64,000 nt of DNA from Lachnospiraceae bacterium. Lineage in GTDB: Bacteria > Bacillota > Clostridia > Lachnospirales > Lachnospiraceae. The translations under genes were made by a program, and so were the position numbers. Below the pieces are notes generated by a model. That model was not told where the DNA came from, did no database searches, and worked only from the letters and a program-made list of their open reading frames with translations. Numbering within the stretch: the stretch's first letter is position 1; every line of letters begins with the position of its first letter. Below are positions 17,208-25,634 of the stretch, in pieces. Where the stretch lies: positions 1-64,000 of the forward strand of contig JAFQMS010000044.1 of the NCBI GenBank assembly GCA_017396145.1, in the 5' to 3' direction.

Positions 17208-18440
17208 ATGAAAAAAAAGATAATGATAGTGCTAATCATAACATTTATTCTTGCAATTAGTGGAGTAGTTGTTATGTTAATGTACGATAAAGAAAAAGGT
17301 AATGAAAAAGATAATAACTATTCTCAGGCAGATGCAACAAGGCATTGGCAGATAGTGACAAAAGAACCGACTATTAAGCCAAGCCCACAAGAGACTTTGG
17401 AGCCGACATATAATCCTGTAATAGAGCCATCGAATTTGCCAACAAAGGAACCAACGAAAGTACCAACAAAGGAACCAACAAAAGCACCAACAAAAAGCCC
17501 ATCAAAAACAAAGAAACCTATTGTTTTTGATGGAGGTGAGAAGTGTGACCAGTTAAAGGTTGTTGGAGGACATCTTACAGATGAAAAAGGAAATAAGATT
17601 GTTTTAAAAGGTGTTAGTACCCATGGACTTTCATGGTTCCCGCAATATGTTGACAAGAAGTTATTTAAAGAACTTAAGGAAAAGTGGAATGTCAATACAA
17701 TTCGGCTTGCTGTGTACACTGATGATTACAATGGTTATTGCGTAGGGGGAGAAGATAACAAAAGGGCATTAAAAAATGTTGTTAAGGACGGGGTGAAATA
17801 TGCCACAGACCTTAATATGTATGTAATCATTGACTGGCATGTTCTAAATGATCAAAACCCTAATAAGTATAAGGAACAGTCAATAGATTTCTTCAAGGAA
17901 ATGTCAAAGACGTATGCAGATTACGATAATGTAATATACGAGATTTGTAATGAACCCAATGGTGGAACAGCATGGAATGATATAAAGGTATATGCAGAGG
18001 AAATAATAAAGGTCATTAGGAATAATAACCCTAATGCAATAGTTATTGTCGGAACACCCACCTGGTCTCAGGATGTAGATATTGTGGCTGATAGTCCACT
18101 AGAATATGATAATGTGCTTTACGCATTGCATTTTTATGCTAATACACATGGACAATTCTTGAGAGATAAGCTGCAGGTGGCACTTAACAAAGGACTGCCG
18201 ATAATAGTATCAGAATTTGGAATTTGTGATGCATCAGGACAGGGTGCGGTTAATGTGCCAGAAGCCGATAAGTGGATGAAGATGTTAGGTGATAATTCTA
18301 TAAGTTATTGCGTGTGGAATATGTCCAATAAAGGAGAAACCTGCGCTTTAATAAAATCAGATGTAAATAAGACTAATGGATTTAAACAAAGTGACTTAAC
18401 AGAAAGCGGAAAATGGTTCTATGATTATATGCATAAATAG
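17208..18440 (+). CDS. Secreted or anchored GH5 endoglucanase
   Basis: 410-aa protein: N-terminal hydrophobic segment (residues 5-26), then a Pro/Thr/Lys linker with PTKEPT-type repeats (about 55-105), then a GH5 (subfamily 2-like) catalytic domain. Catalytic residues visible: acid/base Glu249 in ICNEPN and nucleophile Glu336 in VSEFG, with IIDWHVLND and LYALHFYANTHG in between. The hydrophobic segment has no obvious cleavage site or lipobox, so membrane anchoring is possible. Expected to cut beta-1,4-glucan outside the cell, consistent with a plant-fibre-degrading gut bacterium. No carbohydrate-binding module is present. Confidence 0.92.
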   Translation: MKKKIMIVLIITFILAISGVVVMLMYDKEKGNEKDNNYSQADATRHWQIVTKEPTIKPSPQETLEPTYNPVIEPSNLPTKEPTKVPTKEPTKAPTKSPSKTKKPIVFDGGEKCDQLKVVGGHLTDEKGNKIVLKGVSTHGLSWFPQYVDKKLFKELKEKWNVNTIRLAVYTDDYNGYCVGGEDNKRALKNVVKDGVKYATDLNMYVIIDWHVLNDQNPNKYKEQSIDFFKEMSKTYADYDNVIYEICNEPNGGTAWNDIKVYAEEIIKVIRNNNPNAIVIVGTPTWSQDVDIVADSPLEYDNVLYALHFYANTHGQFLRDKLQVALNKGLPIIVSEFGICDASGQGAVNVPEADKWMKMLGDNSISYCVWNMSNKGETCALIKSDVNKTNGFKQSDLTESGKWFYDYMHK

Positions 18441-18495
18441 ATTGTAGAACAAACAAAAAAATGAAAAATAAATTGTCAGAAAATTGATAAAATAG

Positions 18496-18524
18496 TTGAG
18501 AAAAATCTTGATTGGTGTTATAAT
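18496..18524 (+). promoter_or_regulatory. Promoter for the alcohol dehydrogenase
   Basis: TTGAGA-N17-TATAAT with a TG one base before the -10 (extended -10). It gives a leader of about 105 nt that contains the upstream ORF. Confidence 0.75.
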
Positions 18525-18561
18525 TTGTTTATAAAATTTAATGAAAAAACAAAGGAGGCCA

Positions 18562-18642
18562 ATGCGTACGCAATTTATTGCGTTTGCTCCTACATGGGTA
18601 GTCGCATTTTTCTTCGAAAAACAAAGGAGGCATAATGAGTAA
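18562..18642 (+). CDS. Upstream ORF overlapping the alcohol dehydrogenase start
   Basis: 26-codon ORF beginning MRTQFIAFAPTWVVAFFFEK. Its ribosome site AAAGGAGG is as strong as that of the following gene. Its stop codon lies inside the dehydrogenase coding start, an 8-nt overlap, and its last codons cover the second AAAGGAGG. The flanks GAAAAA(A)CAAAGGAGGC are duplicated at 18543 and 18616. It could be a leader peptide that couples or limits translation, or a relic of a ribosome-site duplication. No homologue is recognised. Confidence 0.45.
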   Translation: MRTQFIAFAPTWVVAFFFEKQRRHNE

Positions 18643-19783
18643 CAGATTTATTTTAAATGAGACATCATATCATGGAAAAGGCGCAATTAACGATATTGCA
18701 CCAGAAGTTATTGGTCGTGGTTTTAAGAAAGCTTTCGTTTGTTCAGATCCTGATTTAATTAAGTTTGGAGTAACTAAAAAGGTACTAGATGTTCTTGAGA
18801 ATGCTTCACTTGAATATGAGGTGTTTTCAGAAATTAAACCTAACCCAACTATAGAGAATGTGCAGGCAGGAGTTGCAGCATACAAAGCGGCTGGAGCCGA
18901 TTACATAATAGCTATTGGTGGCGGTTCATCAATGGATACTGCAAAGGCAGTAGGAATTATTATTAACAATCCTGAGTTTGCTGATGTTAGAAGTCTTGAG
19001 GGAGTGGCACCAACTAAGAAAAATACAGTGCCTATTCTTGCAGTACCAACAACCGCAGGAACAGCAGCAGAAGTAACAATTAATTATGTTATTACAGATG
19101 TTGAAAAGAATAGAAAGATGGTGTGTGTAGACCCACATGACATCCCTGTAGTAGCATTTGTTGATCCGGATATGATGGCTACAATGCCAAAGTCACTGAC
19201 AGCGGCAACTGGTATGGATGCGTTGACTCACGCAATTGAAGGTTATATTACTAAAGGAGCTTGGGAACTATCTGATATGTTCCATCTTAAGGCAATTGAA
19301 ATTATCGCTCGTTCACTTCGTGGTGCAGTTGATAACACAGATGAAGGAAGAGAAGGAATGGCACTTGGACAATATGTTGCTGGAATGGGATTTTCTAATG
19401 TAGGACTCGGAATAGTTCATTCTATGGCTCATCCATTGGGAGCATTATATGATACACCACATGGTGTTGCTAATGCAATTATTCTCCCAACAGTAATGGA
19501 ATATAACGCACAGGCTACAGGAGATAAGTACAAATACATTGCTAAGGCAATGGGAGTAGATGGCACAGAAGATATGTCTGTAGAGGAATACAGAAAAGCA
19601 GCCATTGATGCTGTAAGACAACTTTCAACAGATGTTGGTATACCAGCTAATCTCAAAGAAATTGTGAAGGAAGAAGATATACCTTTCCTTGCCCAGTCAG
19701 CTTATGACGATGCTTGCAGACCTGGTAATCCAAGAGACACAAGTGTTGAGGAGATTACAGAACTTTATAAGAAACTTATGTAG
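18635..19783 (+). CDS. Iron-dependent alcohol dehydrogenase (lactaldehyde reductase / FucO-like)
   Basis: 382-aa group III (iron-activated) alcohol dehydrogenase. NAD-binding GGGSSMDTAK; iron ligands in MDALTHAIEGY (Asp region) and in GIVHSMAHPLGALYDTPHG (His residues). Overall it is closest in my reading to lactaldehyde:propanediol oxidoreductase, reducing lactaldehyde to 1,2-propanediol with NADH, but other short-chain alcohols are possible. It has its own extended -10 promoter, a leader with a short ORF, and a strong terminator, so it is monocistronic. No fucose or rhamnose genes are adjacent. Confidence 0.88.
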   Translation: MSNRFILNETSYHGKGAINDIAPEVIGRGFKKAFVCSDPDLIKFGVTKKVLDVLENASLEYEVFSEIKPNPTIENVQAGVAAYKAAGADYIIAIGGGSSMDTAKAVGIIINNPEFADVRSLEGVAPTKKNTVPILAVPTTAGTAAEVTINYVITDVEKNRKMVCVDPHDIPVVAFVDPDMMATMPKSLTAATGMDALTHAIEGYITKGAWELSDMFHLKAIEIIARSLRGAVDNTDEGREGMALGQYVAGMGFSNVGLGIVHSMAHPLGALYDTPHGVANAIILPTVMEYNAQATGDKYKYIAKAMGVDGTEDMSVEEYRKAAIDAVRQLSTDVGIPANLKEIVKEEDIPFLAQSAYDDACRPGNPRDTSVEEITELYKKLM

Positions 19784-19821
19784 TAAATTAAAACATAAAG
19801 AATGTAAGATATTTAAGTGAT

Positions 19822-19866
19822 AAAAGGACTAAGACTAGATTAATATATCAGTTTTAGTCCTTTTTG
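19822..19866 (+). terminator. Terminator after the alcohol dehydrogenase
   Basis: AAAAGGACTAAGAC pairs with GTTTTAGTCCTTTT (14 bp, one G-U) and is followed by TTG TT. Strong rho-independent terminator. Confidence 0.88.
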
Positions 19867-19909
19867 TTGCGTAGAGTATAGAAAACATTTGGCTTATTGA
19901 ATAAAACTG

Positions 19910-19938
19910 TTGATAAATAGTTTCAATGAGGATATAAT
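19910..19938 (+). promoter_or_regulatory. Promoter for the Rpn-like gene
   Basis: TTGATA-N17-TATAAT, about 65 bp before the start. Confidence 0.65.
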
Positions 19939-20004
19939 AAAAGAAAGATTTGTGAATACGCAATGTAATTTGTGAAAAGACTAAATGAAGAAAGAGGGAG
20001 AAAG

Positions 20005-21009
20005 ATGGGAAAAAAATATGAAGAGTATGAAAAACTAGAAATTTCAAACGACTTTATGTTTTATAAGGTTATGCAGGATGAAAACCTTTGCAAAGGATTA
20101 TTGGAAAGAATTTTTGGCAAAAAAATCAAACGTATCGAGTACCAAACTCAAAAAGCTATTGAGATTACCACTGATTCTAAAGGAATAAGACTTGATGTTT
20201 ATGTTGATGATGAAGAAGGTTCTGTATACGATTTGGAAATGCAGGTAAAAAGCTATGATTGGATGCCTAAGAGAACTAGGTATTATCAAAGTCTTATTGA
20301 CTTAAATAGTCTAGAAAAGGGTATGCACTATTCAGAGTTAAATAACAGCTATGTTATATTTATCTGCAACTTTGACTTTTTTGAAAGAAATAGATATATT
20401 TATTCATTTGAAAATATCTGCAGGGAAGAAGATTTAAGGTTGAATGATGGTGCATATAAGGTTATACTTAATACAAAAGGTTCTGTAGGTGAAATAACTC
20501 CAGAGCTTAAAGCGGTGTTAGACTATTTCGATGGAAAGGAACCTACTGATGACTATACCAAAGAGTTAGATAAAATGGTTAAAGTAGGCAGAATGAACAA
20601 GGAATGGCAGGTGGAATATATGCAGGCATGGATGTATGAACTTGAGCAGCAAAAGATTGGCAAAGAAGAAGGGTTAATTGAAGGCAGAGCTGAGGGCATA
20701 ATCGAGGGTAGAGCTGAGGGCATAATCGAGGGTAGAGCCGAGGGCAGAGCTGTGGGCATAATCGAGGGTAGAGCCGAAGGCATAATTGAGGGTAGAGCCG
20801 AAGGCAGAGCTGAGGGCATAATTGAGGGTAGAGCTGAGGGCAGAGCCAAGGGCATAATTGAGGGTAGAGCTGAGGGCAGAGCCGAGGGTATAGCCGAAGG
20901 TGAAACTAATATTCTGAAGAAGATGTTAAAAAGGGGCTATAGCCAAGAATCTTTGTTGGAACTTGGTTATTCACTTGAAGACATTAGGCATGTAAAAGCT
21001 CAAATGTAA
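20005..21009 (+). CDS. Rpn/PD-(D/E)XK nuclease-family protein with repeat tail
   Basis: 334-aa protein of the Rpn family (recombination-promoting nuclease, transposase_31-like). The nuclease core is in IRLDVYVDDEEGSVYDLEMQV (Asp, then ExQ). Residues ~1-200 form the conserved domain; residues ~225-300 are a tandem array of EGRA and EGII units, then a C-terminal segment GYSQESLLELGYSLEDI typical of the family. ATG 20005 has GAGGGAGAAAG just before it; the GTG at 19972 lacks a site. Single gene with no transposon ends seen. In other bacteria these proteins nick DNA and some act in phage defence; the role here is unproven. Confidence 0.85.
   Translation: MGKKYEEYEKLEISNDFMFYKVMQDENLCKGLLERIFGKKIKRIEYQTQKAIEITTDSKGIRLDVYVDDEEGSVYDLEMQVKSYDWMPKRTRYYQSLIDLNSLEKGMHYSELNNSYVIFICNFDFFERNRYIYSFENICREEDLRLNDGAYKVILNTKGSVGEITPELKAVLDYFDGKEPTDDYTKELDKMVKVGRMNKEWQVEYMQAWMYELEQQKIGKEEGLIEGRAEGIIEGRAEGIIEGRAEGRAVGIIEGRAEGIIEGRAEGRAEGIIEGRAEGRAKGIIEGRAEGRAEGIAEGETNILKKMLKRGYSQESLLELGYSLEDIRHVKAQM
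20673..20900 (+). repeat. In-frame 12-bp tandem repeat inside the Rpn-like gene
   Basis: Alternating 12-bp units GAGGGTAGAGCC/T and GAGGGCATAATC/T encode EGRA and EGII. Units are nearly identical at DNA level, so copy number can change by slippage without a frameshift. Confidence 0.9.
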
Positions 21010-21065
21010 ACTAAAAATACAGAAAAGTAGATATACAAATAATTCTTTCTGGAGGACTGTTTAAT

Positions 21066-21170
21066 ATGTTTGAGGTTATGTTTTTTCTGTCTTCAGCAAT
21101 AACTTCAGTCATGTTTATTGTGGTGTTTGCGCGTATAATAAAAGAATGGAACTTGTGGTTAGCGGTTTAG
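21066..21170 (+). CDS. Small hydrophobic peptide (34 aa), candidate
   Basis: Short ORF with GGAGG 10 nt upstream. The peptide begins MFEVMFFLSSAITSVMFIVV and ends with a basic turn (ARIIKEW) and a hydrophobic tail, so it looks like one transmembrane helix. No family recognised. It shares a 422-bp intergenic region with another short ORF and a terminator, which together look like a small transcription unit. A type I toxin-like or small membrane regulator role is speculative. Confidence 0.4.
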   Translation: MFEVMFFLSSAITSVMFIVVFARIIKEWNLWLAV

Positions 21171-21197
21171 AATATGGTATGTTGGTAGAAGGTGACT

Positions 21198-21260
21198 ATG
21201 GAAGGCTATCCTTTCAAGGGACAAGATTCCTATGATTTGAAAGAACGAGATAAGATTTAG
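21198..21260 (+). CDS. Small soluble peptide (20 aa), candidate
   Basis: ORF starting MEGYPFKGQD with AGAAGGTGA just before the ATG; highly charged C-terminus (KERDKI). It lies 27 bp after the hydrophobic peptide ORF and just before a terminator. It may be real or chance; its only support is the ribosome site and position. Confidence 0.3.
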   Translation: MEGYPFKGQDSYDLKERDKI

Positions 21261-21280
21261 AAAACATCAACATATATCAG

Positions 21281-21319
21281 GCTACAGGGATTAAAAACTC
21301 TGTGGCTTTGTTATTTTTT
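21281..21319 (+). terminator. Terminator before the sigma-factor gene
   Basis: GCTACAGGG (21281-21289) pairs with CTCTGTGGC (21298-21306), followed by a T-rich stretch TTTGTTATTTTTT. It would end the small-ORF transcript. Confidence 0.7.
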
Positions 21320-21431
21320 GAAAAATTTTTTTGTAAAATTAAAAAAATATAAATCATTTTTGAAAAAACTGTTGTTTATATATATGAGAGCAAAAAATAC
21401 ATGCGATAAATCGCTTTAGAAAGGATGAAAA

Positions 21432-23462
21432 ATGAACTACAAAGATTTAGTAGACGGAATACGTAACAAGGATAACGATGCCATAACAGAGTTTTATAAC
21501 GAGTTTTATAAAGATGTGTATTATGTGTGTCTAAGGATTACAGAAAATGACAAGGATTCTGAGGATGTAGCACAGGAAGCACTTTTCCGTGCCATTAACA
21601 AAATAGAACTTTTACATTCTCCAGAAGGACTTCCTGCGTGGCTTAGAACAATTGCTAACAATCTTAGTATTAATTACATTAAGAAGAACCGTAAATTTGA
21701 TATGGTGGATAATTGTACTGAAGATGAGGAAGATATTTTTAAGGAACAGGCAGCTGAAGATAAATCTCCAGAGGAAGTGGTTGCCGATAAGGAAGTATCG
21801 GATATACTACTGGCTATGATAGACAAGCTGCCAAAAGAGCAAAGGATAACAATATTTATGTTTTATTTTGAAGAGATGTCTGTAAGAGAAATCTCTGAGG
21901 CCATGGACTGCTCCGAAGCGACTGTACGTAGCAGAATAAACTATGCCAAAAAGGCCCTCCGAAAACAGGTTGAGGAGCTTGAAGATAAAGGTGTTAAGTT
22001 CCGTTGCATTGCTATACTGCCTTTTTTGGGTGCAGTGTATAGCCTTGAAAAGAATACAGTCAGTGCACAAATCGCTCTCCCTGATATACAAACTGCAATG
22101 GAAAATGTGCCGGTAAATGGCGGAAAAGAAATTGGGAATGAAATAGGAAAAGAAGTTGGAAAGGAAAGCGTTAAAATGACAAAAGGAATGGGATTAGGTG
22201 CGAAAATCGCAATAGGTATAACAGTGGCAGCATTAGCTGTAGGTGGAGTGTGTGCAGCTGTTTTTCTTGGTGGTAATGATGATAAGGATGGTGGCAAAGG
22301 TGGTAGTTCAAATGCTAAAACTGAAAGCGGTGCTAATGAAGAATTAGATGGACTTAAAGAGGTTAGCACTGAACCAACAATGGAACTTAACTTCGCAGGT
22401 AGATTTGGAGATTTAGCATTGGGAGTATCGTATATGGCACCACTTGATAAGGATGCAGTATCAAGTTATGATAGAAGAGGCGGTACATGGCTGCTTATGA
22501 ATGGCGCAAAACATGATGTGGCTACAGGAGTTGAGGTAAGTGTTATTAATGGCTTAAAATCCTTTGATGATGTAGATACTATGTTTGTTGATTATTATAA
22601 TGACAATTTTATTTCTGATTCATTTGGATATTATAGTGAATTAGATAATATTGAGATTACTAGCAAAGAGTACGTTAAAATAGGGGATATGAAGGCTTTA
22701 TATTATGAGGGAAATCATTATGAGGAAAATAAGGTTGCAGGCTACATAGTAGATTATAAGGGGCAGTTACTTAATTTTAATGTGTGGTATCTTGAAAACA
22801 TAGATAATACAAAGGTTAAAGGTCTAGAGCATGCAGTACAGATGATTTTGTCTCTTGAGGAGTATAACGGAGAAATGTTCAGCGAAATAGGAGAAGAGGG
22901 CAATGAGTTGTCAGGTCTCTTTAGAGAGGACGATGAGGTTGTTATAGGGGATAAAACATATAGAATAAATTATCCTGGACAGATGAATGTTGATGATAAT
23001 AGACCTACAATGCTTAAAGGATTTAGTTCTGATTTCGATAGGATGAATATAAATGTTATTGAAGATGAAAGTATTGTGAATGCTACAGACAGAGTTCAGG
23101 CTATGTGTGATTATACGGCTGACTACTGGGCGTATTATTTAGAAAATGTAAAGGTAGAAGTTAAAGAAACTAGCAAGGTTACTATTGCAGGAATAGAGAT
23201 GGATAAGCATATAGTTGTAGATTACTCAACTAAATACTCTGTTATTACACCACCATTAAGAGTAACTGTTATGTATAGTTTTATTGTAGATGGAAAACTC
23301 GTTGTATTCTATGATTGTCAGGAAGTATATAGTGATGAAAGAATATCTAATTGGAGAAAAGATACAATGCCTACGGATGAGGAAATGCAGGCTGAACTTG
23401 ATAGATACACCGCACAGGCGGAGAGAATTACATCCATGATTATTAGAAACATCACATGGTAA
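21432..23462 (+). CDS. ECF-type sigma factor fused to a transmembrane extracytoplasmic domain
   Basis: 676 aa. Sigma region 2 at about residues 10-90 (DSEDVAQEALFRAINKI), region 4 at 125-180 (LPKEQRITIFMFYFEEMSVREISEAM, HTH). A Lys/Glu linker is followed by a transmembrane helix at ~256-279 and a large external part (281-676) after a Gly/Asp/Ser-rich stretch. The layout puts a promoter-recognition module and a possible sensor in one chain, so no separate anti-sigma factor is needed nearby. AAAGGATG precedes the ATG. Release mechanism (proteolysis or tethered action) is unknown. External domain family not recognised. Confidence 0.8.
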   Translation: MNYKDLVDGIRNKDNDAITEFYNEFYKDVYYVCLRITENDKDSEDVAQEALFRAINKIELLHSPEGLPAWLRTIANNLSINYIKKNRKFDMVDNCTEDEEDIFKEQAAEDKSPEEVVADKEVSDILLAMIDKLPKEQRITIFMFYFEEMSVREISEAMDCSEATVRSRINYAKKALRKQVEELEDKGVKFRCIAILPFLGAVYSLEKNTVSAQIALPDIQTAMENVPVNGGKEIGNEIGKEVGKESVKMTKGMGLGAKIAIGITVAALAVGGVCAAVFLGGNDDKDGGKGGSSNAKTESGANEELDGLKEVSTEPTMELNFAGRFGDLALGVSYMAPLDKDAVSSYDRRGGTWLLMNGAKHDVATGVEVSVINGLKSFDDVDTMFVDYYNDNFISDSFGYYSELDNIEITSKEYVKIGDMKALYYEGNHYEENKVAGYIVDYKGQLLNFNVWYLENIDNTKVKGLEHAVQMILSLEEYNGEMFSEIGEEGNELSGLFREDDEVVIGDKTYRINYPGQMNVDDNRPTMLKGFSSDFDRMNINVIEDESIVNATDRVQAMCDYTADYWAYYLENVKVEVKETSKVTIAGIEMDKHIVVDYSTKYSVITPPLRVTVMYSFIVDGKLVVFYDCQEVYSDERISNWRKDTMPTDEEMQAELDRYTAQAERITSMIIRNITW

Positions 23463-23533
23463 ATTAAAGATTTGAAGCCCTAGCGGAAGATAAAACAGAA
23501 AAATAAACACACAAAAATAAACACACAAAATGA

Positions 23534-23585
23534 AATCGCCCCGTTGGAAATGCAGAGATTCTGTGCTCCTAACGGGGCGATTATT
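23534..23585 (+). terminator. Terminator after the sigma-factor gene
   Basis: AATCGCCCCGTT pairs with AACGGGGCGATT across a 25-nt loop, then ATTATT. Very stable stem, weak U tract. A short direct repeat AAATAAACACAC (x2) precedes it. Confidence 0.65.
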
Positions 23586-23741
23586 ATGCATCACTTCGGT
23601 ACATTCGACTTAACATTTGCATTAACCTAAAATTATGGTGACATGAACATTCCATTTTTACTGGATATCCACTCTCATTTCTGTTAATATTATTAATAGT
23701 TGTATGAACGACTAATTTCTAGCATGAAATGGAGAGCAAGT

Positions 23742-24653
23742 ATGTATGACATAGTAATCATTGGCGCGGGAACCGCAGGGTTATCTGCTGCTATATATGG
23801 AGTGAGAGCAGGAAAGAAAACTTTGGTTTTAGATGGAGCATTTTATGGTGGTCAGATAGTTAATACTCAGGTGGTTGAAAATTATCCCGGCATTAAAAGT
23901 GTATCCGGTTTTGATTTTGTTTATGGGCTATATACTCAGGCAACAGAACTTGGGGCTGAATATAAAAACGAAAAGGTTGTAGGAATAAACAAGTTAGAAG
24001 ATGGTATAGAGGTTGTTAGCGAGAACGGAAAATACATGGCGAAGACGGTTATTCTTGCAATGGGTGGTAGTAACAAAAAACTTGGAATTGATAGAGAAGT
24101 GGAATTAACAGGAAGAGGTGTGTCTTACTGTGCTACCTGCGATGGTGCTTTTTATAAGGGAAAGGATGTAGCAGTTATAGGTGGTGGTAATACTGCAGTG
24201 GATGACGCGATTGTTCTTTCGGGATATTGTAATAAGGTATATCTGATTCATAGAAGAGATACCTTTAGAGCACAAGAAGTATTGGTAGAAAGAGCAAAAA
24301 GTAAAGATAATATTGAGTTTATTATGGATAGCACAGTGTCAAAATTCCTTGGCAATGACAAAGTAGAAGGAATAGAGATACAGAATATAAAGACAGGAGA
24401 GAACTTTAGTTTAGATGTAGCAGGAGTGTTTGTGGCTGTGGGAGTTCAGCCTGCAACAGATATTGTAAAGGAACTTGTGAAAATAGATGATAATGGTTAC
24501 ATTGTGGCTGATGAAAGTTGTAAAACAACAGTACCGGGAATCTTTGTAGCAGGAGACGTGAGGACAAAGGAAGTAAGGCAACTTGTTACAGCAGCGGCGG
24601 ATGGAGCTGTGGCAGCAATAGCAGCCACCCAATATATTGACGCCTCAATGTAG
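23742..24653 (+). CDS. trxB: Thioredoxin reductase family flavoprotein
   Basis: NADPH-dependent flavoenzyme reducing thioredoxin. 303 aa with FAD-binding GAGTAGLSAA near the N-terminus, redox pair Cys130-Ala-Thr-Cys133, NADPH-binding GGGNTAVDDA and C-terminal FAD motif GIFVAGDVR. The ATG at 23742 follows GGAG; an upstream in-frame ATG at 23700 has no site and would add 14 unlikely residues. No thioredoxin gene is adjacent, so a thioredoxin-like or other disulfide partner cannot be told from context. Confidence 0.9.
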   Translation: MYDIVIIGAGTAGLSAAIYGVRAGKKTLVLDGAFYGGQIVNTQVVENYPGIKSVSGFDFVYGLYTQATELGAEYKNEKVVGINKLEDGIEVVSENGKYMAKTVILAMGGSNKKLGIDREVELTGRGVSYCATCDGAFYKGKDVAVIGGGNTAVDDAIVLSGYCNKVYLIHRRDTFRAQEVLVERAKSKDNIEFIMDSTVSKFLGNDKVEGIEIQNIKTGENFSLDVAGVFVAVGVQPATDIVKELVKIDDNGYIVADESCKTTVPGIFVAGDVRTKEVRQLVTAAADGAVAAIAATQYIDASM

Positions 24654-24708
24654 TTATAAGAGAAGATTGGCGAAATGAAATAATAAAAAGCTACATGAGA
24701 GACTTTGA

Positions 24709-24840
24709 TTTCATACACTGATATACATTGAGTATTACGACTCTGAGCGAACGATTTATGTATTTTGTACGATGAAGGCGAACAAAATACATAAATTGTA
24801 CGAGCAGTGGAGTGATGAGCAAGTATATCAGTGTATGAAA
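24709..24840 (+). repeat. Dispersed structured element, copy 2
   Basis: Closed by a perfect 18-bp stem (24709-24726/24823-24840). Inside are AGTATTACGACTCTGAGCG, a 16-bp hairpin (24752-24767/24783-24798, one G-U) whose loop has TACGATGAAGGCGAA, and GGAGTGATGAGCAA before the closing strand. It lies between trxB and exoA in sense orientation. ACGATTTATGTA, the left arm of the inner hairpin, is repeated at 24841, just outside. Same family as copies at 2466 and 50031. Confidence 0.85.
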
Positions 24841-24878
24841 ACGATTTATGTAATATAACTATTTGAAAGGAAAACTTT

Positions 24879-25634
24879 ATGAAACTCATATCATGGAATG
24901 TTAATGGAATAAGAGCCTGTGTAACAAAAGGCTTTTTAGATTATTTTAAAGAAGAGGATGCAGACATTTTCTGTATTCAGGAAAGCAAGATGCAAGAAGG
25001 TCAACTAGACCTTGAACTTGAAGGGTATTATCAGTACTGGAATTATGCAAAGAAGAAGGGATATTCAGGTACAGCTATATTTACCAAAAAGGAGCCAATA
25101 AGTGTAAACTATGGTATTGGCATAGAAGAGCATGACCAGGAAGGTAGAGTGATTACCTTAGAATTTGACAATTTCTATATGGTTACAGTATACACACCTA
25201 ATTCACAAAATGAACTGGCAAGACTAGATTATAGAATGACTTGGGAAGATGCATTTAAGGATTATCTTAATTCATTAAAGGCGAATAAGCCAGTTATTGT
25301 GTGTGGTGATATGAATGTGGCACATAAAGAGATTGATTTGAAAAATCCAAAGACCAACAGAAGAAATGCAGGATTTACAGATGAGGAGAGAGGAAAGTTT
25401 ACAGATCTTTTGGCACAAGGATATGTGGATACTTTCAGACATTTTTATCCTGATATGGAAAACATATATTCATGGTGGTCATATAGATTTAAAGCCCGCG
25501 AAAAGAATGCGGGCTGGCGTATAGACTATTTTCTAGTATCTGATAATATTGCAGACAAATGTTTAGATGCCAAGATACATACTCAGGTTCTTGGCTCTGA
25601 TCATTGTCCGGTAGAACTTACAATTGAACTGTAA
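24879..25634 (+). CDS. exoA: Exodeoxyribonuclease III / AP endonuclease
   Basis: Base-excision repair enzyme with AP endonuclease and 3'-5' exonuclease activity. 251 aa, with all ExoA/XthA motifs: WNVNGIRA, CIQESKMQEG, GYSGTAIF, VCGDMNVAHKEID, GWRIDYF and GSDHCPVEL. AAAGGAAAA precedes the ATG. Structured element copy 2 ends 38 bp upstream. The 3' end overlaps the convergent radical SAM gene by 17 bp. Confidence 0.96.
   Translation: MKLISWNVNGIRACVTKGFLDYFKEEDADIFCIQESKMQEGQLDLELEGYYQYWNYAKKKGYSGTAIFTKKEPISVNYGIGIEEHDQEGRVITLEFDNFYMVTVYTPNSQNELARLDYRMTWEDAFKDYLNSLKANKPVIVCGDMNVAHKEIDLKNPKTNRRNAGFTDEERGKFTDLLAQGYVDTFRHFYPDMENIYSWWSYRFKAREKNAGWRIDYFLVSDNIADKCLDAKIHTQVLGSDHCPVELTIEL

Noticed and set aside
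17324..17719. Minus-strand ORF with VGSF repeats
   Set aside because: Antisense of the Pro/Thr linker of the GH5 gene.
19951..19963. AATACGCAATGTA, shared with structured element copy 1
   Set aside because: Only 13 bases match and no stem or other core block is nearby; too little to call a fourth copy.
20553..20855. Minus-strand ORF encoding repeated ALPS/IMPS units
   Set aside because: Antisense shadow of the EGRA/EGII repeat in the Rpn-like gene; no ribosome site.
20673..20900. Possible CRISPR-like array
   Set aside because: Units are 12 bp, contiguous and in frame, without spacers; it is a protein-coding tandem repeat.
20005..21009. Insertion sequence around the Rpn-like gene
   Set aside because: No terminal inverted repeats or target duplications were seen; the gene has its own promoter and stands alone.
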